Assembly: GCA_046154185.1 (NCBI GenBank)
Contig: JBJXGE010000012.1
Location: forward strand, 1 to 64,000
Origin: JBJXGE01 sp046154185
GTDB lineage: Bacteria > Planctomycetota > UBA8108 > UBA1146 > JAJFFE01
Direction of reading: 5' to 3'
DNA length: 64,000 bases
Made by a program: the position numbers and the translations under genes
In this document: one piece after another, positions 10,001-17,655 of the stretch
Position numbering within the stretch: position 1 is the first letter of the stretch
Layout: each line of letters begins with the position of its first letter
The notes under the pieces: model-generated
Databases searched by the model: none
Seen by the model: the letters and a program-made list of their open reading frames with translations, nothing else
Told to the model about the DNA's origin: nothing

Positions 10001-10673
10001 TCAGCGTGTGGCCAGCGATCAGTCCGACATCGATGGTGGCATTCGCGGTCTCGAGATGAACCAAGCGTGGTGCGGGCGAGACCAATGAGCCGTTCGCATC
10101 GGCGGCGACCAGGTACTCACCGCGCGCGAGCTCGCCGAACGTGAACACGCCACCTTCGCCACTCACGAGCTGCGCGCGGGCGCGGAACTGCGCCGTGAGG
10201 TCTTCGCGAAACTGCGGACTCACGGGTCGACCATAGGTGCCGTCAGCTTGGAGAGAACTGCGTCCGCCTGCTTGGAAAAAATTGCGTGGATCAAGCGCGA
10301 TCACCTCCCAGAGTGAGGCGCCGCCCTCCAATTCATAGTCGCTCAAGCGCGTACGAAAAAGTCGCACGCGGGCGCCGGGCACGCCTTGGCCGCTCGGATC
10401 CCGCACGATTCCGGAAAGACCTCCCGTGCCTTCGCCGAGCGTGATCGTCGCAAGTTCCGTGGCGACTTCGGCCGATTCTTCGGCGACGGCGGCGATGATG
10501 GGGAGTTCCGGTACCGCGGGCGGCGTCGCTGGGTCGGGTCCAGTGCCGCTTCCGCTCGCGGCCGTTGCGCCGTGTTTCGATGCCAGCGTCGAAGGACTGG
10601 ACAGCGTGAAGTAGCAAAGCGCCGCCAACGCGAGCGCACCCATCACGACCGCGATGAAGAGATTTCGCAGCAA
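7080..10673 (-). CDS. Membrane-anchored protein with eleven carboxypeptidase-regulatory-like repeats
   Basis: Very long (about 1197 residues) exported or anchored protein of unknown function. One hydrophobic segment near the N-terminus (FIAVVMGALALAALCYFTL) serves as anchor or signal. The remainder is a chain of about eleven beta-sandwich repeats of the CarboxypepD_reg/prealbumin-like type. Each is recognised by a strand pair such as GRVTDRDGKPIAEVEVRA, GRVVDAVGEPIAGARVNA or GTVFDRAGRRVAEGRIVV, followed by a GxFxLxxLxxGxYxLxxxAxGY half. Repeats are degenerate rather than identical. The longest ORF starts with TTG at 10691, but a TTG six codons later is preceded by GGAAGGA at 6-nt spacing, so 10673 is preferred. 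No enzyme domain is attached. Likely roles are adhesion, carbohydrate contact or surface scaffold; this is inference. Confidence 0.8.
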   Translation of the reverse strand: MLRNLFIAVVMGALALAALCYFTLSSPSTLASKHGATAASGSGTGPDPATPPAVPELPIIAAVAEESAEVATELATITLGEGTGGLSGIVRDPSGQGVPGARVRLFRTRLSDYELEGGASLWEVIALDPRNFFQAGGRSSLQADGTYGRPVSPQFREDLTAQFRARAQLVSGEGGVFTFGELARGEYLVAADANGSLVSPAPRLVHLETANATIDVGLIAGHTLTGRVTDPNGGGVSQAQLALSVQLVGGGTGFGGGGGAFTRFDDLLLLLLNPRDFETTSASDGAYSFTGIPAFSYSMHAAALPWASVEKTVSIPDVAIFDVALEPGAMLSGVVLADGGPVVGAEVRLSDEELGRGMQRFLSAQPRALTDANGRFSFAGLRPGLFRLQASAAGFTPAQLESVETIAEVPQSVEVLLDPSDPITGRVTDRDGKPIAEVEVRAMPSNRRDSLLRNIGMAEGLMTSTDRRGEFTLDRLPAGDYTLNFSHAEYAPFALEYAASAGPVAVVLNAGNVVSGRVVDAVGEPIAGARVNARAADRGGRAGMRGFTARLDSAGATTTTDGLFTLRGLEAGDHRLSIRARGYAALQESIVAPGELGDLALEPALRLAGIVIGPRGEPLAGARVRATQEDARDDGGGRMRFLNRDENSSTRRAATGFSSDDGHFDLELPATSGNWNVTATLNGFIEGQVSGVAVNGVDVAGVKIQLSLGASITGRVLGADGLAIAGAEIALESGGGRTRGGGDRATTGRGEGFTTELADTAQQRRRRGSSTRSAEDGSYRLGGLESGKYSLRVNARSFAQRVVDPVELVYEVETYLDVNLERAKRLRGVVVDMQGQGIAGALVRARGPNSGSQASTTSAAGEFVIGQLANEAVDVSVSAEGFGDVQESGVLPEGESLVIQLPFAFDVVGTVIDSTTFAPIPRAVVRAELLSTLSDGADRGRAPRAATNGDGVFTHRALAIGVYRFTAEASGYASSVLEPVNVTASSAPTIEFALKAGPRLIGRVTDAAGKPIAEARVQARAKKTTDETTATPTPAARPVPGRRAEADPAGRREGRGQSGTSQADGSFEVTGLSEGEYEVEVRHAEYLTAVFESVAVAVRGSEREWQIQLDRGAEIDGTVFDRAGRRVAEGRIVVRALTGSERRNATVDAEGRYRVAGLAAGSYELRFLPTGTRTPTASVEVEVRERQAAHVDLHSSE

Positions 10674-10856
10674 GGCTGATCCTTCCGACAAGACGTTGCA
10701 GGTTCACCGACCAAGCCATCTTCGACGGGCTTCGCGCCTTCTCTAAACCCCGCCGGGCGGCGGTTGGTTGCGTCGCGTCGGACTGAGAGTGTGCCTGGGA
10801 AGCTCGGACTTCGGAATGCGCGGGGACCGGCGGGCAGTTTCCGGGGATCATCTGGC

Positions 10857-10885
10857 TTGAGTCTTGACCGCTGAAGCAGTATACA
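10857..10885 (+). promoter_or_regulatory. Candidate sigma70 promoter for the comEC cluster
   Basis: TTGAGT (10857-10862), 17-nt spacer, TATACA (10880-10885), about 45 nt before the GTG start of comEC. It lies in the 256-bp divergent region shared with the repeat-protein gene. Confidence 0.5.
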
Positions 10886-10929
10886 CAGCCGCCAGCCGGC
10901 GACCGCCTCCGCGTGCAAAGTGAGCCCGC

Positions 10930-13341
10930 GTGGGAAGCTCTATTGATCGCTCGGCGCAGCAGGATTCTCCTCAATTCAATTCCTTTGGCGCCCCGCCCGC
11001 CGAGCAACCAAACCTCCGCAGCAACTTGCCCGTCCCGTGGGATCCAAGCGCCGCGCCACTCTTGCTCCCTGCCGCCGTCCTGCTCGTGGCATTCGTGTCG
11101 GCTCGCTGGCTCGCGATCGACGGCGGCGCGCCTCCGCGTGGATTGGGCTGCGGGATCGCGGCAGTGTTGGCGGGCATTGCTTTCGCCGTCACTCATCGAC
11201 GTCGACGGAGCTGGTGCACACCGAACGCGTGGTTGTGGATTCCGTTTCTCCTCGGCTTTGAAGTCGGTCGGACCGCCGACTGCGGGCACGCGCCGTGCGA
11301 TTTGGGAACTCAGCCGGTCGTCGTTACGGGACGAGTCGACGCGGCGCCACGCGTCACTCGCTCCGCGCTCGAGCGACGTGACCCGGGCGATCCCGCCGAG
11401 CGCGTGCGAACGCGGCTCGACGACGTACAACTCGGCACGTCGAAGGTCGCCGGTTCGCTCGCCGTCATTCTGCCCGGCGACCCGGACATCGGCCGCGGCG
11501 ATCGCGTGGAACTCGAATTTTGGAGCGACAATGAACGGCGCCTCGAGCCGGTCAAGCTGCGGGAGCACGTCCGCGTTATCGCGCGCTGCTATCAACCTCT
11601 TGCGGTGCTCGATCGCCTGCGACGGCAACTGCGTCGCAGTTGGAAAGCGCGCTTCGGCGCAACGAGCGCGGGTTGGCTCGCGGCGTTGCTGCTTGGCGAA
11701 ATGGACCTCTTGAGCGAGTCGACCAACGCCAGTTTTCGCGCTACGGGCCAATCCCATTTGCTCGTCATCAGCGGCATGCACGTGGTGATCCTGTTTGGGA
11801 TGGTCCGCTGGGTGCTCGAACGTTTGCCGTTTGGCGGCGTGCGAAGTTTGACGCTCGCGGGCGCGCTTCTCATCGCGTTTTATTCCGGGCTCGCGGGCGG
11901 CGATGCGCCGGTCCTGCGCGCCACGCTGCTCGGCATGCTCGGAGCGCTCGCGACGGCGATGGGGCGTAGTAGTACGGCGGCAAATGCGCTCGCGTTGACG
12001 TTCATCGTGTTGTGTTGCGCGAGCGGCGCTGAAGCGAGTCGCGCATCATTCGTGCTCACTTTCTCGGCGGTCGCGGGCATCGTGTTCCTCGGTCCGTCGC
12101 GCGATCGCTTGGTGAGCTTTATTCAGCACCGCTGGCGGCGGCGTTGGACGCGACTTCGTCGAGGTCTTCACGTTTCGGTTGCGGCATGGCTCGGCGCCTC
12201 GACGGCGCTGGTGTGGTGGACTCCGGACGTCGTTTTGTGGGGCCCCCTCTTCACGCTGCTGCTGATGCCGCTTTTCACGCTGCTGTTGGCGACGGGCCTG
12301 GTCGCGCTCCTGCCGAGCGCGCTCGCGCTCGATCGCCCCTTGAACTTCGTCTTCACACTCGAATGGCGACTCTTCGATGCGATGGCGGAATGCTTCGATC
12401 GATGGCCCGGGACACCGTTGCCGTTGCCGCCGATTCCACCGCTTGCGCTCTCGCTCGCGTTCGCGTCGCTCGGCGTTTGGTTCTTTCGCCGCGAGCTCCG
12501 CTGGGCGCCGTTGGCGCTCCTCGGCGCGAGCTGTTTTGTGGCGCTCTGGCCGCCGCCCGTACCGCGGGCGCTGATCGTCGATCTCGGTCGCGGCGCCGGC
12601 TGCGCGATCGCCGGTCGCTCGGCGACGGTTGTGCTCGATGCCGGAAGTCTCGATCGACCCGGCGCCGGTGCGAAAGAGTTGCGCGCTGAGTTGCGTCGCT
12701 GCGGACGAGCCGTGATCGACTTACTTGTGCTCTCTCACGCGCATGCCGATCACGTGCTCGCGACGCCCGAACTCGTGGATTTGCTCGCGGTCCGACGCGT
12801 CCTCGTCGGACCTCGTTTCGATTCGAGCGCGCTCGGCGCGGGTCTCCTCCGATACCTCGAACACGCGCAGGTCCCGGTCCAGGTCGCCAGCGCCGGCGCT
12901 CGTCTGCGCGTGGGGGGATTCATCGTCGCCGTTTTGCACCCGCCGAAAGATTACCCGGCCGTCATCCCAATGAGCTTGAACGATGATTCGCTCGTCGTGC
13001 GAATCCGCGGTGAAGGTCTCGATTTGATTTCGATGGGCGATCTGCAGAGCTCGGGCCTTGCGCTGTTGCCATGTCCGGAAGACGTCGACATGCTAGTGTT
13101 GCCGCACCATGGTCGCTACCAATTGGCGCTCAGCGATTGGCTCGCGCCCGTCGCTCCGCGGGTTGTACTCGCTTCGTCCGCAGGTCGTGGCGCGCGACGC
13201 ACCGAGCAACTGATGCGTGAGCTGCCCACGGTTTTTCATCACACGGCACGCGACGGCACGATCGTGATCGCGCCGCTCGCACCGGACAACAGCGCCGTCG
13301 CCCCCAGCCAATGGCACATCGTGCCGTCGACCCGGAAGTGA
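10930..13341 (+). CDS. comEC: ComEC/Rec2-family DNA uptake channel protein
   Basis: Inner-membrane channel that passes single-stranded DNA into the cytoplasm during natural transformation. The order of parts is canonical: two N-terminal hydrophobic helices (about 43-90), a DUF4131-type beta region (about 120-220), and the Competence domain beginning near 250. That domain has LLLGEMD at about 252-258 and the signature HLLVISGMHV at about 276-285, followed by many membrane helices to about 540. The C-terminal part is a metallo-beta-lactamase-like domain with SHAHADH near residues 602-608 and a later LPHHG. At 803 residues it matches full-length ComEC. The start is GTG and the Shine-Dalgarno sequence is weak, so the first residues are uncertain. 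No comEA, comF or type IV pilus genes lie nearby; the next gene starts 10 nt downstream. Confidence 0.93.
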   Translation: MGSSIDRSAQQDSPQFNSFGAPPAEQPNLRSNLPVPWDPSAAPLLLPAAVLLVAFVSARWLAIDGGAPPRGLGCGIAAVLAGIAFAVTHRRRRSWCTPNAWLWIPFLLGFEVGRTADCGHAPCDLGTQPVVVTGRVDAAPRVTRSALERRDPGDPAERVRTRLDDVQLGTSKVAGSLAVILPGDPDIGRGDRVELEFWSDNERRLEPVKLREHVRVIARCYQPLAVLDRLRRQLRRSWKARFGATSAGWLAALLLGEMDLLSESTNASFRATGQSHLLVISGMHVVILFGMVRWVLERLPFGGVRSLTLAGALLIAFYSGLAGGDAPVLRATLLGMLGALATAMGRSSTAANALALTFIVLCCASGAEASRASFVLTFSAVAGIVFLGPSRDRLVSFIQHRWRRRWTRLRRGLHVSVAAWLGASTALVWWTPDVVLWGPLFTLLLMPLFTLLLATGLVALLPSALALDRPLNFVFTLEWRLFDAMAECFDRWPGTPLPLPPIPPLALSLAFASLGVWFFRRELRWAPLALLGASCFVALWPPPVPRALIVDLGRGAGCAIAGRSATVVLDAGSLDRPGAGAKELRAELRRCGRAVIDLLVLSHAHADHVLATPELVDLLAVRRVLVGPRFDSSALGAGLLRYLEHAQVPVQVASAGARLRVGGFIVAVLHPPKDYPAVIPMSLNDDSLVVRIRGEGLDLISMGDLQSSGLALLPCPEDVDMLVLPHHGRYQLALSDWLAPVAPRVVLASSAGRGARRTEQLMRELPTVFHHTARDGTIVIAPLAPDNSAVAPSQWHIVPSTRK

Positions 13342-13351
13342 ATGGGATTCC

Positions 13352-14167
13352 ATGCAACTGCGAGACTTTGCGCTGCGAATTCTGTCGAGCGATGACATCG
13401 AGGTGAAACTCGCGGCGCCGCGCGGTCGCCTTGCCGATCAAGAACGGGAGGCGCCCGAGGTATCAGAATGGCCTGCGCGCCCGGAGCGCTTTCGAATTCG
13501 TCCCGGCAAGGATGTGCGCGTGCCGCCAGCGCGCGGCATGGCCGACCCCGAGCAATTGCGTCGCGTTCTCCACGCGCTCGCGAATCACGAACTGCAAGCC
13601 GTCGAGCTGTTCGCGCTCGCGCTCGTGCGTTTTCCGGCGGCACCGCCCGAGTTTCGCCGCGGACTGTTGGCGATTCTGCGCGAGGAACAGCGACACACGC
13701 GCATGTACATCGCCCGGCTCCGTCAGCTCGGCGGCGAATTCGGCGACTATCCCGTGACCGGGTATTTCTGGAATAAAGCGCCACAGCTCACGACGCCGGT
13801 GCGTTTCGTGTGCGCGATGTCGCTGACTTTCGAAAATTCAAACCTCGACCACACGACCGTGTACGCCGCCGAGGCGCGCCGTCTCGGCGACGCGCGGACG
13901 CTCGCCATCGTCGAAAAAGTGCAGCGCGATGAGATATTCCATGTGCGTTTCGGCGTGCACTGGCTCACGAAATTCAAGGCGCCCGGCGAGAGTTTGTGGG
14001 ATGCCTATCGCCGCCATCTCGCCTGGCCGCTCAATCCTGGACGCGCGCGCGGACAAGAACTCAACGTCGCGGCGCGGCAGAAGGCCGGTCTCGATGCCGA
14101 CTTCATCGCGCAACTCACCGCATGGCGATTCGGCGACGCGGCCGATTCGGAGGCGGACGCACGATGA
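13352..14167 (+). CDS. DUF455-family ferritin-like (diiron) protein
   Basis: 271-residue member of the DUF455 family, which has a ferritin-like four-helix fold related to MiaE-type diiron proteins. Candidate metal ligands are visible: HEL/E around residues 79-86, EEQRH at 111-115, FENSNLDHT near 160, and EIFHVRFG with E194 and H197. This is the spaced E…ExxH…E…ExxH pattern of the fold. The family has no firmly established reaction. It starts 10 nt after comEC, and its stop codon overlaps the next start as ATGA, so it is probably co-transcribed and translationally coupled with the ATP-grasp-like gene. The fold is a confident call; diiron occupancy and oxidase activity are inference. Confidence 0.85.
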   Translation: MQLRDFALRILSSDDIEVKLAAPRGRLADQEREAPEVSEWPARPERFRIRPGKDVRVPPARGMADPEQLRRVLHALANHELQAVELFALALVRFPAAPPEFRRGLLAILREEQRHTRMYIARLRQLGGEFGDYPVTGYFWNKAPQLTTPVRFVCAMSLTFENSNLDHTTVYAAEARRLGDARTLAIVEKVQRDEIFHVRFGVHWLTKFKAPGESLWDAYRRHLAWPLNPGRARGQELNVAARQKAGLDADFIAQLTAWRFGDAADSEADAR

Positions 14168-15414
14168 CGAGCGACACGACGCTACCGACTTTGCTCATCG
14201 CGAACCTCGATTGCGACGACGAATACGCGAGCGACGCGGGCGCACGACCGCCGATGAACGCAACCGCACTCGCACGCCTGAGCGCCGCCGGAACGCTCCT
14301 GCGATGCCTCGCGCGCTCAACGCATGACGCGCTGTGGACGCCGAGTCCCATCGCCGCGGCGCAATTCGGCGAACTGCCGCTCGTTCGACCGCGGCTCTTG
14401 AGTGGTCCGCTCGAGCGAACGGTACGCGCGGCCGGCCCGTTTGGACAAGTCATCGCCTGGGGCGAAACCGCGACGATCGCGCGCCTGCGGCGCGAAGTCT
14501 GCGCCGCGATCGCGCCGCGCGCAGGCGTCGCGGCAGACTCTGAGAGCGCGCTCGCGGAACAACTCGCAACCCTGCCGGCGGCGGATCCAACGAGCGCGGC
14601 CCGCGCCAACCATCGCGGATTCCTGTTGGAACTCGCGCAGGGTCTCGATGCGGCGCTACCGGGCGCGCGACTCATTCGCAGCATCGACGCACTGCGTTCA
14701 CACCTCGCAGCCGGCGGCGCGAACGCCTCCCCCACGCATTCATGGGTGCTGAAGGCCGTTCACTCTGCGGCCGGACGCGCACGGATTTTCGGCGGGACGA
14801 CTGCGCTCGAAGCCGGACAACTCGCGGCCACGACGCAACTCCTCGCGCAACACGGCGAACTCTTGTTCGAGCCGTGGATGCCGCGCGTCGATGATTTTGG
14901 CTCCGCGTTCATCGTCCGATCGCACGATCACGAACTCGTGAGCTGTCATCGACAACTCGTCGATCGCTGGGGCCGATTTCGCGGGATCGAAATCCCGCCG
15001 GGGCACGGCCCTGGCGATCCGGGGCTCAGCGTCGCCGAGCACGCACAATGGGCGACGGCGATCGCGGCGACGGCGCGCACGCTCAGAACCATCGGGTATG
15101 TGGGTCCCGTCACGATTGACGCTTGGAGTTATCGCGCCGCCGACGAGACGCGCAAATTTCAGGCTCTCGGCGAAATCAACGCGCGGTTGAGTGTTGGCGT
15201 ACTCGCCCGCGTCCTCGTCGATCAATTGCGCGCGTGCGGGCTCGTGCCACTCGACTGCGGAGTGCGACTGAATTTCACAACGGCAGTGGCTCGCGCGGCG
15301 ACGGCTGCCGGTCGCGGCGTAGCGCTGCTCCTGCCGTCGGCGCAGAACCCCACCGACATCTGGCTCGATTGGCCAAATCCTGGCTCGAAAGGAACAACTC
15401 GTCATGAAGAATAA
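14164..15414 (+). CDS. ATP-grasp-like protein coupled to the DUF455 gene
   Basis: A 416-residue cytosolic protein. An upstream extension of the frame (to 13996) is rejected because ATG at 14164 overlaps the previous stop as ATGA. The N-terminal half is not recognised. The C-terminal half reads as an ATP-grasp fold: VLKAVHSAAGRAR at about 195-207 (candidate ATP-contacting K197), LLFEPWM near 233-239, a GSAFIVR strand, and the terminal metal-binding strand GEINARLS at about 336-343 (E337, N339). ATP-grasp enzymes join a carboxylate to an amine or thiol through an acyl phosphate, so a ligase making a small peptide or amide is a reasonable guess. The substrate is unknown. It overlaps the following ATL gene by 11 nt. 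Fold confidence is moderate. Confidence 0.7.
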   Translation: MTSDTTLPTLLIANLDCDDEYASDAGARPPMNATALARLSAAGTLLRCLARSTHDALWTPSPIAAAQFGELPLVRPRLLSGPLERTVRAAGPFGQVIAWGETATIARLRREVCAAIAPRAGVAADSESALAEQLATLPAADPTSAARANHRGFLLELAQGLDAALPGARLIRSIDALRSHLAAGGANASPTHSWVLKAVHSAAGRARIFGGTTALEAGQLAATTQLLAQHGELLFEPWMPRVDDFGSAFIVRSHDHELVSCHRQLVDRWGRFRGIEIPPGHGPGDPGLSVAEHAQWATAIAATARTLRTIGYVGPVTIDAWSYRAADETRKFQALGEINARLSVGVLARVLVDQLRACGLVPLDCGVRLNFTTAVARAATAAGRGVALLLPSAQNPTDIWLDWPNPGSKGTTRHEE

Positions 15415-15793
15415 GAAACCGCGGCGTGGCGTAAGCGCGTGGGAAACTGTGTACCGAATCGTCGCGCGGATCCCGCGCGGCCGCGTGATGAGTTACGGGC
15501 AAATCTCGCGCGCGCTCGGCGCCCGACTCAGTCCCCTGGCGGTCGGCTGGGCGCTCCACGTGGCACCAGCGAAACTCCCGTGGCACCGCGTCGTGTGCGC
15601 CAAAGGTGAGTTGGCTGTTGATCGGCGCGCGCGCGCCGCCGCCGAGTCGTCGGGAACGCCCACGGACCTCGCGACCAACCTGCAACGGCGCCGGCTTGCC
15701 GCGGAGGGAGTGCGATTCGACGCGCGCGGTTGCGTGCGCATGACCGAGCATACGTACGCGCCGCGCCGGCAAAAATCAACCGCCAAACGCTGA
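15404..15793 (+). CDS. Alkyltransferase-like (ATL) DNA repair protein
   Basis: 129-residue protein of the MGMT C-terminal domain family. It keeps the helix-turn-helix/arginine-finger region (RIPRGRVMSYGQISRALG), but the active-site PCHRV is replaced by PWHRVV at 59-64. Trp60 takes the place of the methyl-accepting Cys. Such ATL proteins bind O6-alkylguanine, flip the base and hand the lesion to nucleotide excision repair instead of repairing it themselves. The length matches ATL proteins (about 100-130). It starts inside the end of the ATP-grasp-like gene (11-nt overlap) and ends 18 nt inside the 3' end of convergent gcdH. The family call is secure; the repair role is family knowledge. Confidence 0.9.
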   Translation: MKNKKPRRGVSAWETVYRIVARIPRGRVMSYGQISRALGARLSPLAVGWALHVAPAKLPWHRVVCAKGELAVDRRARAAAESSGTPTDLATNLQRRRLAAEGVRFDARGCVRMTEHTYAPRRQKSTAKR

Positions 15794-16945
15794 GATGCCC
15801 GTGATGTGCTGGCCGAGGATCAACGTGTGGATGTCGTGCGTGCCTTCGTAGGTATTCACGGATTCCATGTTGAGCATGTGGCGCGCCACCGGATATTCGT
15901 ACGTCACGCCGTTGGCGCCCAGGATGTCGCGCGCGGTGCGCGAGATTTCGAGCGCGCTCTGCACGTTGTTTCGCTTCGCCATCGAAACTTGTTCCGGCGT
16001 GACTTTGCCTTCGTCCTTGAGTCGGCCGAGTCGATGCACGAGGAGCTGACCCTTGGTGATCTCGGTGAACATGTCAGCCAGCTTTGCTTGCACCAGTTGG
16101 AACGAAGCGATGGGTTTCCCGAATTGAATGCGCGTGCCCGCGTATTTGCGCGCGCAATCGAAGCTCGCCATCGCGGCGCCGAGCGCGCCCCATGCGATGC
16201 CGTAGCGCGCTTGGGTGAGGCATTGGAGCGGCGACTTGAGTCCGCCGGTCTCGGGCAAGAGGTTATTCGCCGGAATGCGGCAATCCTGAAAATGCAATTC
16301 CGAGGTCACCGAGGCGCGCAACGAGAACTTGCCGGTTTGAATCGACGTCGTGAAACCTGGCGTGCCTTTTTCGACGATGAAGCCGCGGATCTTGCCGTCG
16401 AGCCGCGCCCACACGACGGCAACATCAGCGACGCTGCCGTTCGTGATCCACATCTTGTTGCCGTTCAAAACGTAGCCCTTGCTGTCTTTGACGGCGACCG
16501 TGATCATCCCGGCGGGATTCGAGCCGTGGTCTGGCTCGGTGAGGCCGAAGCAGCCGATGAACTCGCCGGTCGCGAGCTTCGGCAAATATTTTTGCTTCTG
16601 CTCGGCGCTGCCGAAGGCGTAGATCGGATACATGACGAGCGCGCCTTGCACGGACACAAACGAGCGGATCCCGCTATCGCCGCGCTCGAGCTCTTGCATG
16701 ATCAAGCCGTAGGCGACGTTGTTGAGTCCCGCGCAGCCATAGCCCTGCAAGTTGGCGCCGAGTACGCCGAGTTCGCCGAGCTCTGGTATCAAATGGTCTG
16801 GAAAAGTGCCAGCTTCATAATGCTTGTCGATGATCGGCAACACGCGATCGCTGACGAAAGACCGCACGGATTGCTGCACAAGCCGCTCGTCTTCGCTGAG
16901 CAGTTCTTCAACGCCGTAGAAATCCACACCATCAAAGGCTTGCAT
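15776..16945 (-). CDS. gcdH: Glutaryl-CoA dehydrogenase (acyl-CoA dehydrogenase family)
   Basis: FAD-dependent oxidative decarboxylation of glutaryl-CoA to crotonyl-CoA in lysine/tryptophan or aromatic degradation, with electrons passed to ETF. All acyl-CoA dehydrogenase parts are present in 389 residues: N-terminal helical domain, the beta-domain FAD/substrate loop (GCFGLTEPDHGSNP, KMWITNGSVADV), and the C-terminal helical domain with RIQFGKPIASFQ. The catalytic Glu is E367 in NTYEGTHDIHTLILG, the GcdH-specific arrangement. The Arg that binds the glutaryl carboxylate was not located with certainty, so another short-chain acyl-CoA is possible. No ETF or crotonase genes lie nearby. The 3' end overlaps the convergent ATL gene. 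Confidence 0.9.
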   Translation of the reverse strand: MQAFDGVDFYGVEELLSEDERLVQQSVRSFVSDRVLPIIDKHYEAGTFPDHLIPELGELGVLGANLQGYGCAGLNNVAYGLIMQELERGDSGIRSFVSVQGALVMYPIYAFGSAEQKQKYLPKLATGEFIGCFGLTEPDHGSNPAGMITVAVKDSKGYVLNGNKMWITNGSVADVAVVWARLDGKIRGFIVEKGTPGFTTSIQTGKFSLRASVTSELHFQDCRIPANNLLPETGGLKSPLQCLTQARYGIAWGALGAAMASFDCARKYAGTRIQFGKPIASFQLVQAKLADMFTEITKGQLLVHRLGRLKDEGKVTPEQVSMAKRNNVQSALEISRTARDILGANGVTYEYPVARHMLNMESVNTYEGTHDIHTLILGQHITGISAFGG

Positions 16946-17182
16946 GTCGGTTCATTCCTATTTTCTCAACGCGCGTTCTCGAGCCGCGCACCGCGTCGAT
17001 GGCCCAGGGCTTCGCCCCGAGCTAATGAATCGCGCCCCATTGGGGCTTCGAATTCGCACGTGCGGATCGCTGTACAGAACAACTGACGCATTCCGTGTCC
17101 AACAGGTCATGGTTGGGCCTAGAGCTGCGCCAAGCGGCCCGGCATTCTACCGAATCCCGCCGCGCGCCACGTGGATTGTCGG

Positions 17183-17226
17183 AAAAAAAAGCAGGCCGCA
17201 CGCGACCGTGCGGCCCAACATTTTTT
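17183..17226 (-). terminator. Intrinsic terminator after tRNA-Glu
   Basis: A 9-bp GC stem (17194-17202 with 17207-17215) and a 4-nt loop, followed on the minus strand by eight U (17183-17190). On the plus strand six T (17221-17226) also follow the stem, so it could stop transcription from both sides. Confidence 0.9.
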
Positions 17227-17303
17227 GGTGACCCCAAGGGGATTCGAACCCCTGTTATCAGGATGAAAACCTGGTGTCCTAGACCTGGCTAGACGATGGG
17301 GCC
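17226..17303 (-). tRNA. tRNA-Glu (anticodon UUC)
   Basis: Full cloverleaf of 78 nt including an encoded CCA (17226-17228). The acceptor stem has one G-U pair, the anticodon loop is UUUUCAU with UUC at 34-36, and the T-arm is GGGGUUCGAAUCCCC. The first pair of the anticodon stem is a C-A mismatch. It lies 13 nt downstream of tRNA-Lys and before a strong terminator. Confidence 0.96.
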
Positions 17304-17316
17304 AGATGCAACGAAC

Positions 17317-17389
17317 TGAGGGCAGGTGGACTCGAACCACCGACCATCGCCTTAAAAGGGCGGTGCTCTACCAACTGAGCTATGCCCCC
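17317..17389 (-). tRNA. tRNA-Lys (anticodon UUU)
   Basis: 73-nt cloverleaf with D-arm AGCUCAGUUGGUAGAGC, anticodon loop CUUUUAA (UUU) and T-loop GUUCGAG. The acceptor stem has one G-U pair. CCA is not encoded (the gene is followed by GTT), so it must be added enzymatically, unlike the neighbouring tRNA-Glu. Confidence 0.97.
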
Positions 17390-17401
17390 GGAAAGAGCGG
17401 G

Positions 17402-17429
17402 ATTATAAGCAGCCGCTTCGCGCTGTAAA
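17402..17429 (-). promoter_or_regulatory. Sigma70 promoter of the tRNA-Lys/tRNA-Glu unit
   Basis: Minus strand TTTACA (17424-17429), 16-nt spacer, perfect TATAAT (17402-17407). The expected start lies a few bases before the mature 5' end of tRNA-Lys at 17389. Confidence 0.85.
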
Positions 17430-17655
17430 TCCCTCGCACGGGTGATTTGCACTTGCATCGAGGAACTCGCCGCGAACCGCTAGATCTCAAACAAGCGCGA
17501 TTCGGAGTAGCACCTTCGCGCGTGCAACGTTTCGAGCCGGCGGCGAAATCGTGGGGTTGAAGTGACTGCGGCGATGCCGCCATCACGCGGGGCCGAGAGC
17601 GAGTCCCCTGAAAAAACTCCCAATCCAGATCAAGTGTGCAGCGCGCGAGCTGGAT

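Noticed and set aside
13996..14163. Extended N-terminus of the ATP-grasp-like gene
   Set aside because: It lies in the DUF455 gene in another frame and an ATGA overlap marks the real start at 14164. The same reasoning removed the upstream parts at 30834 and 58042.
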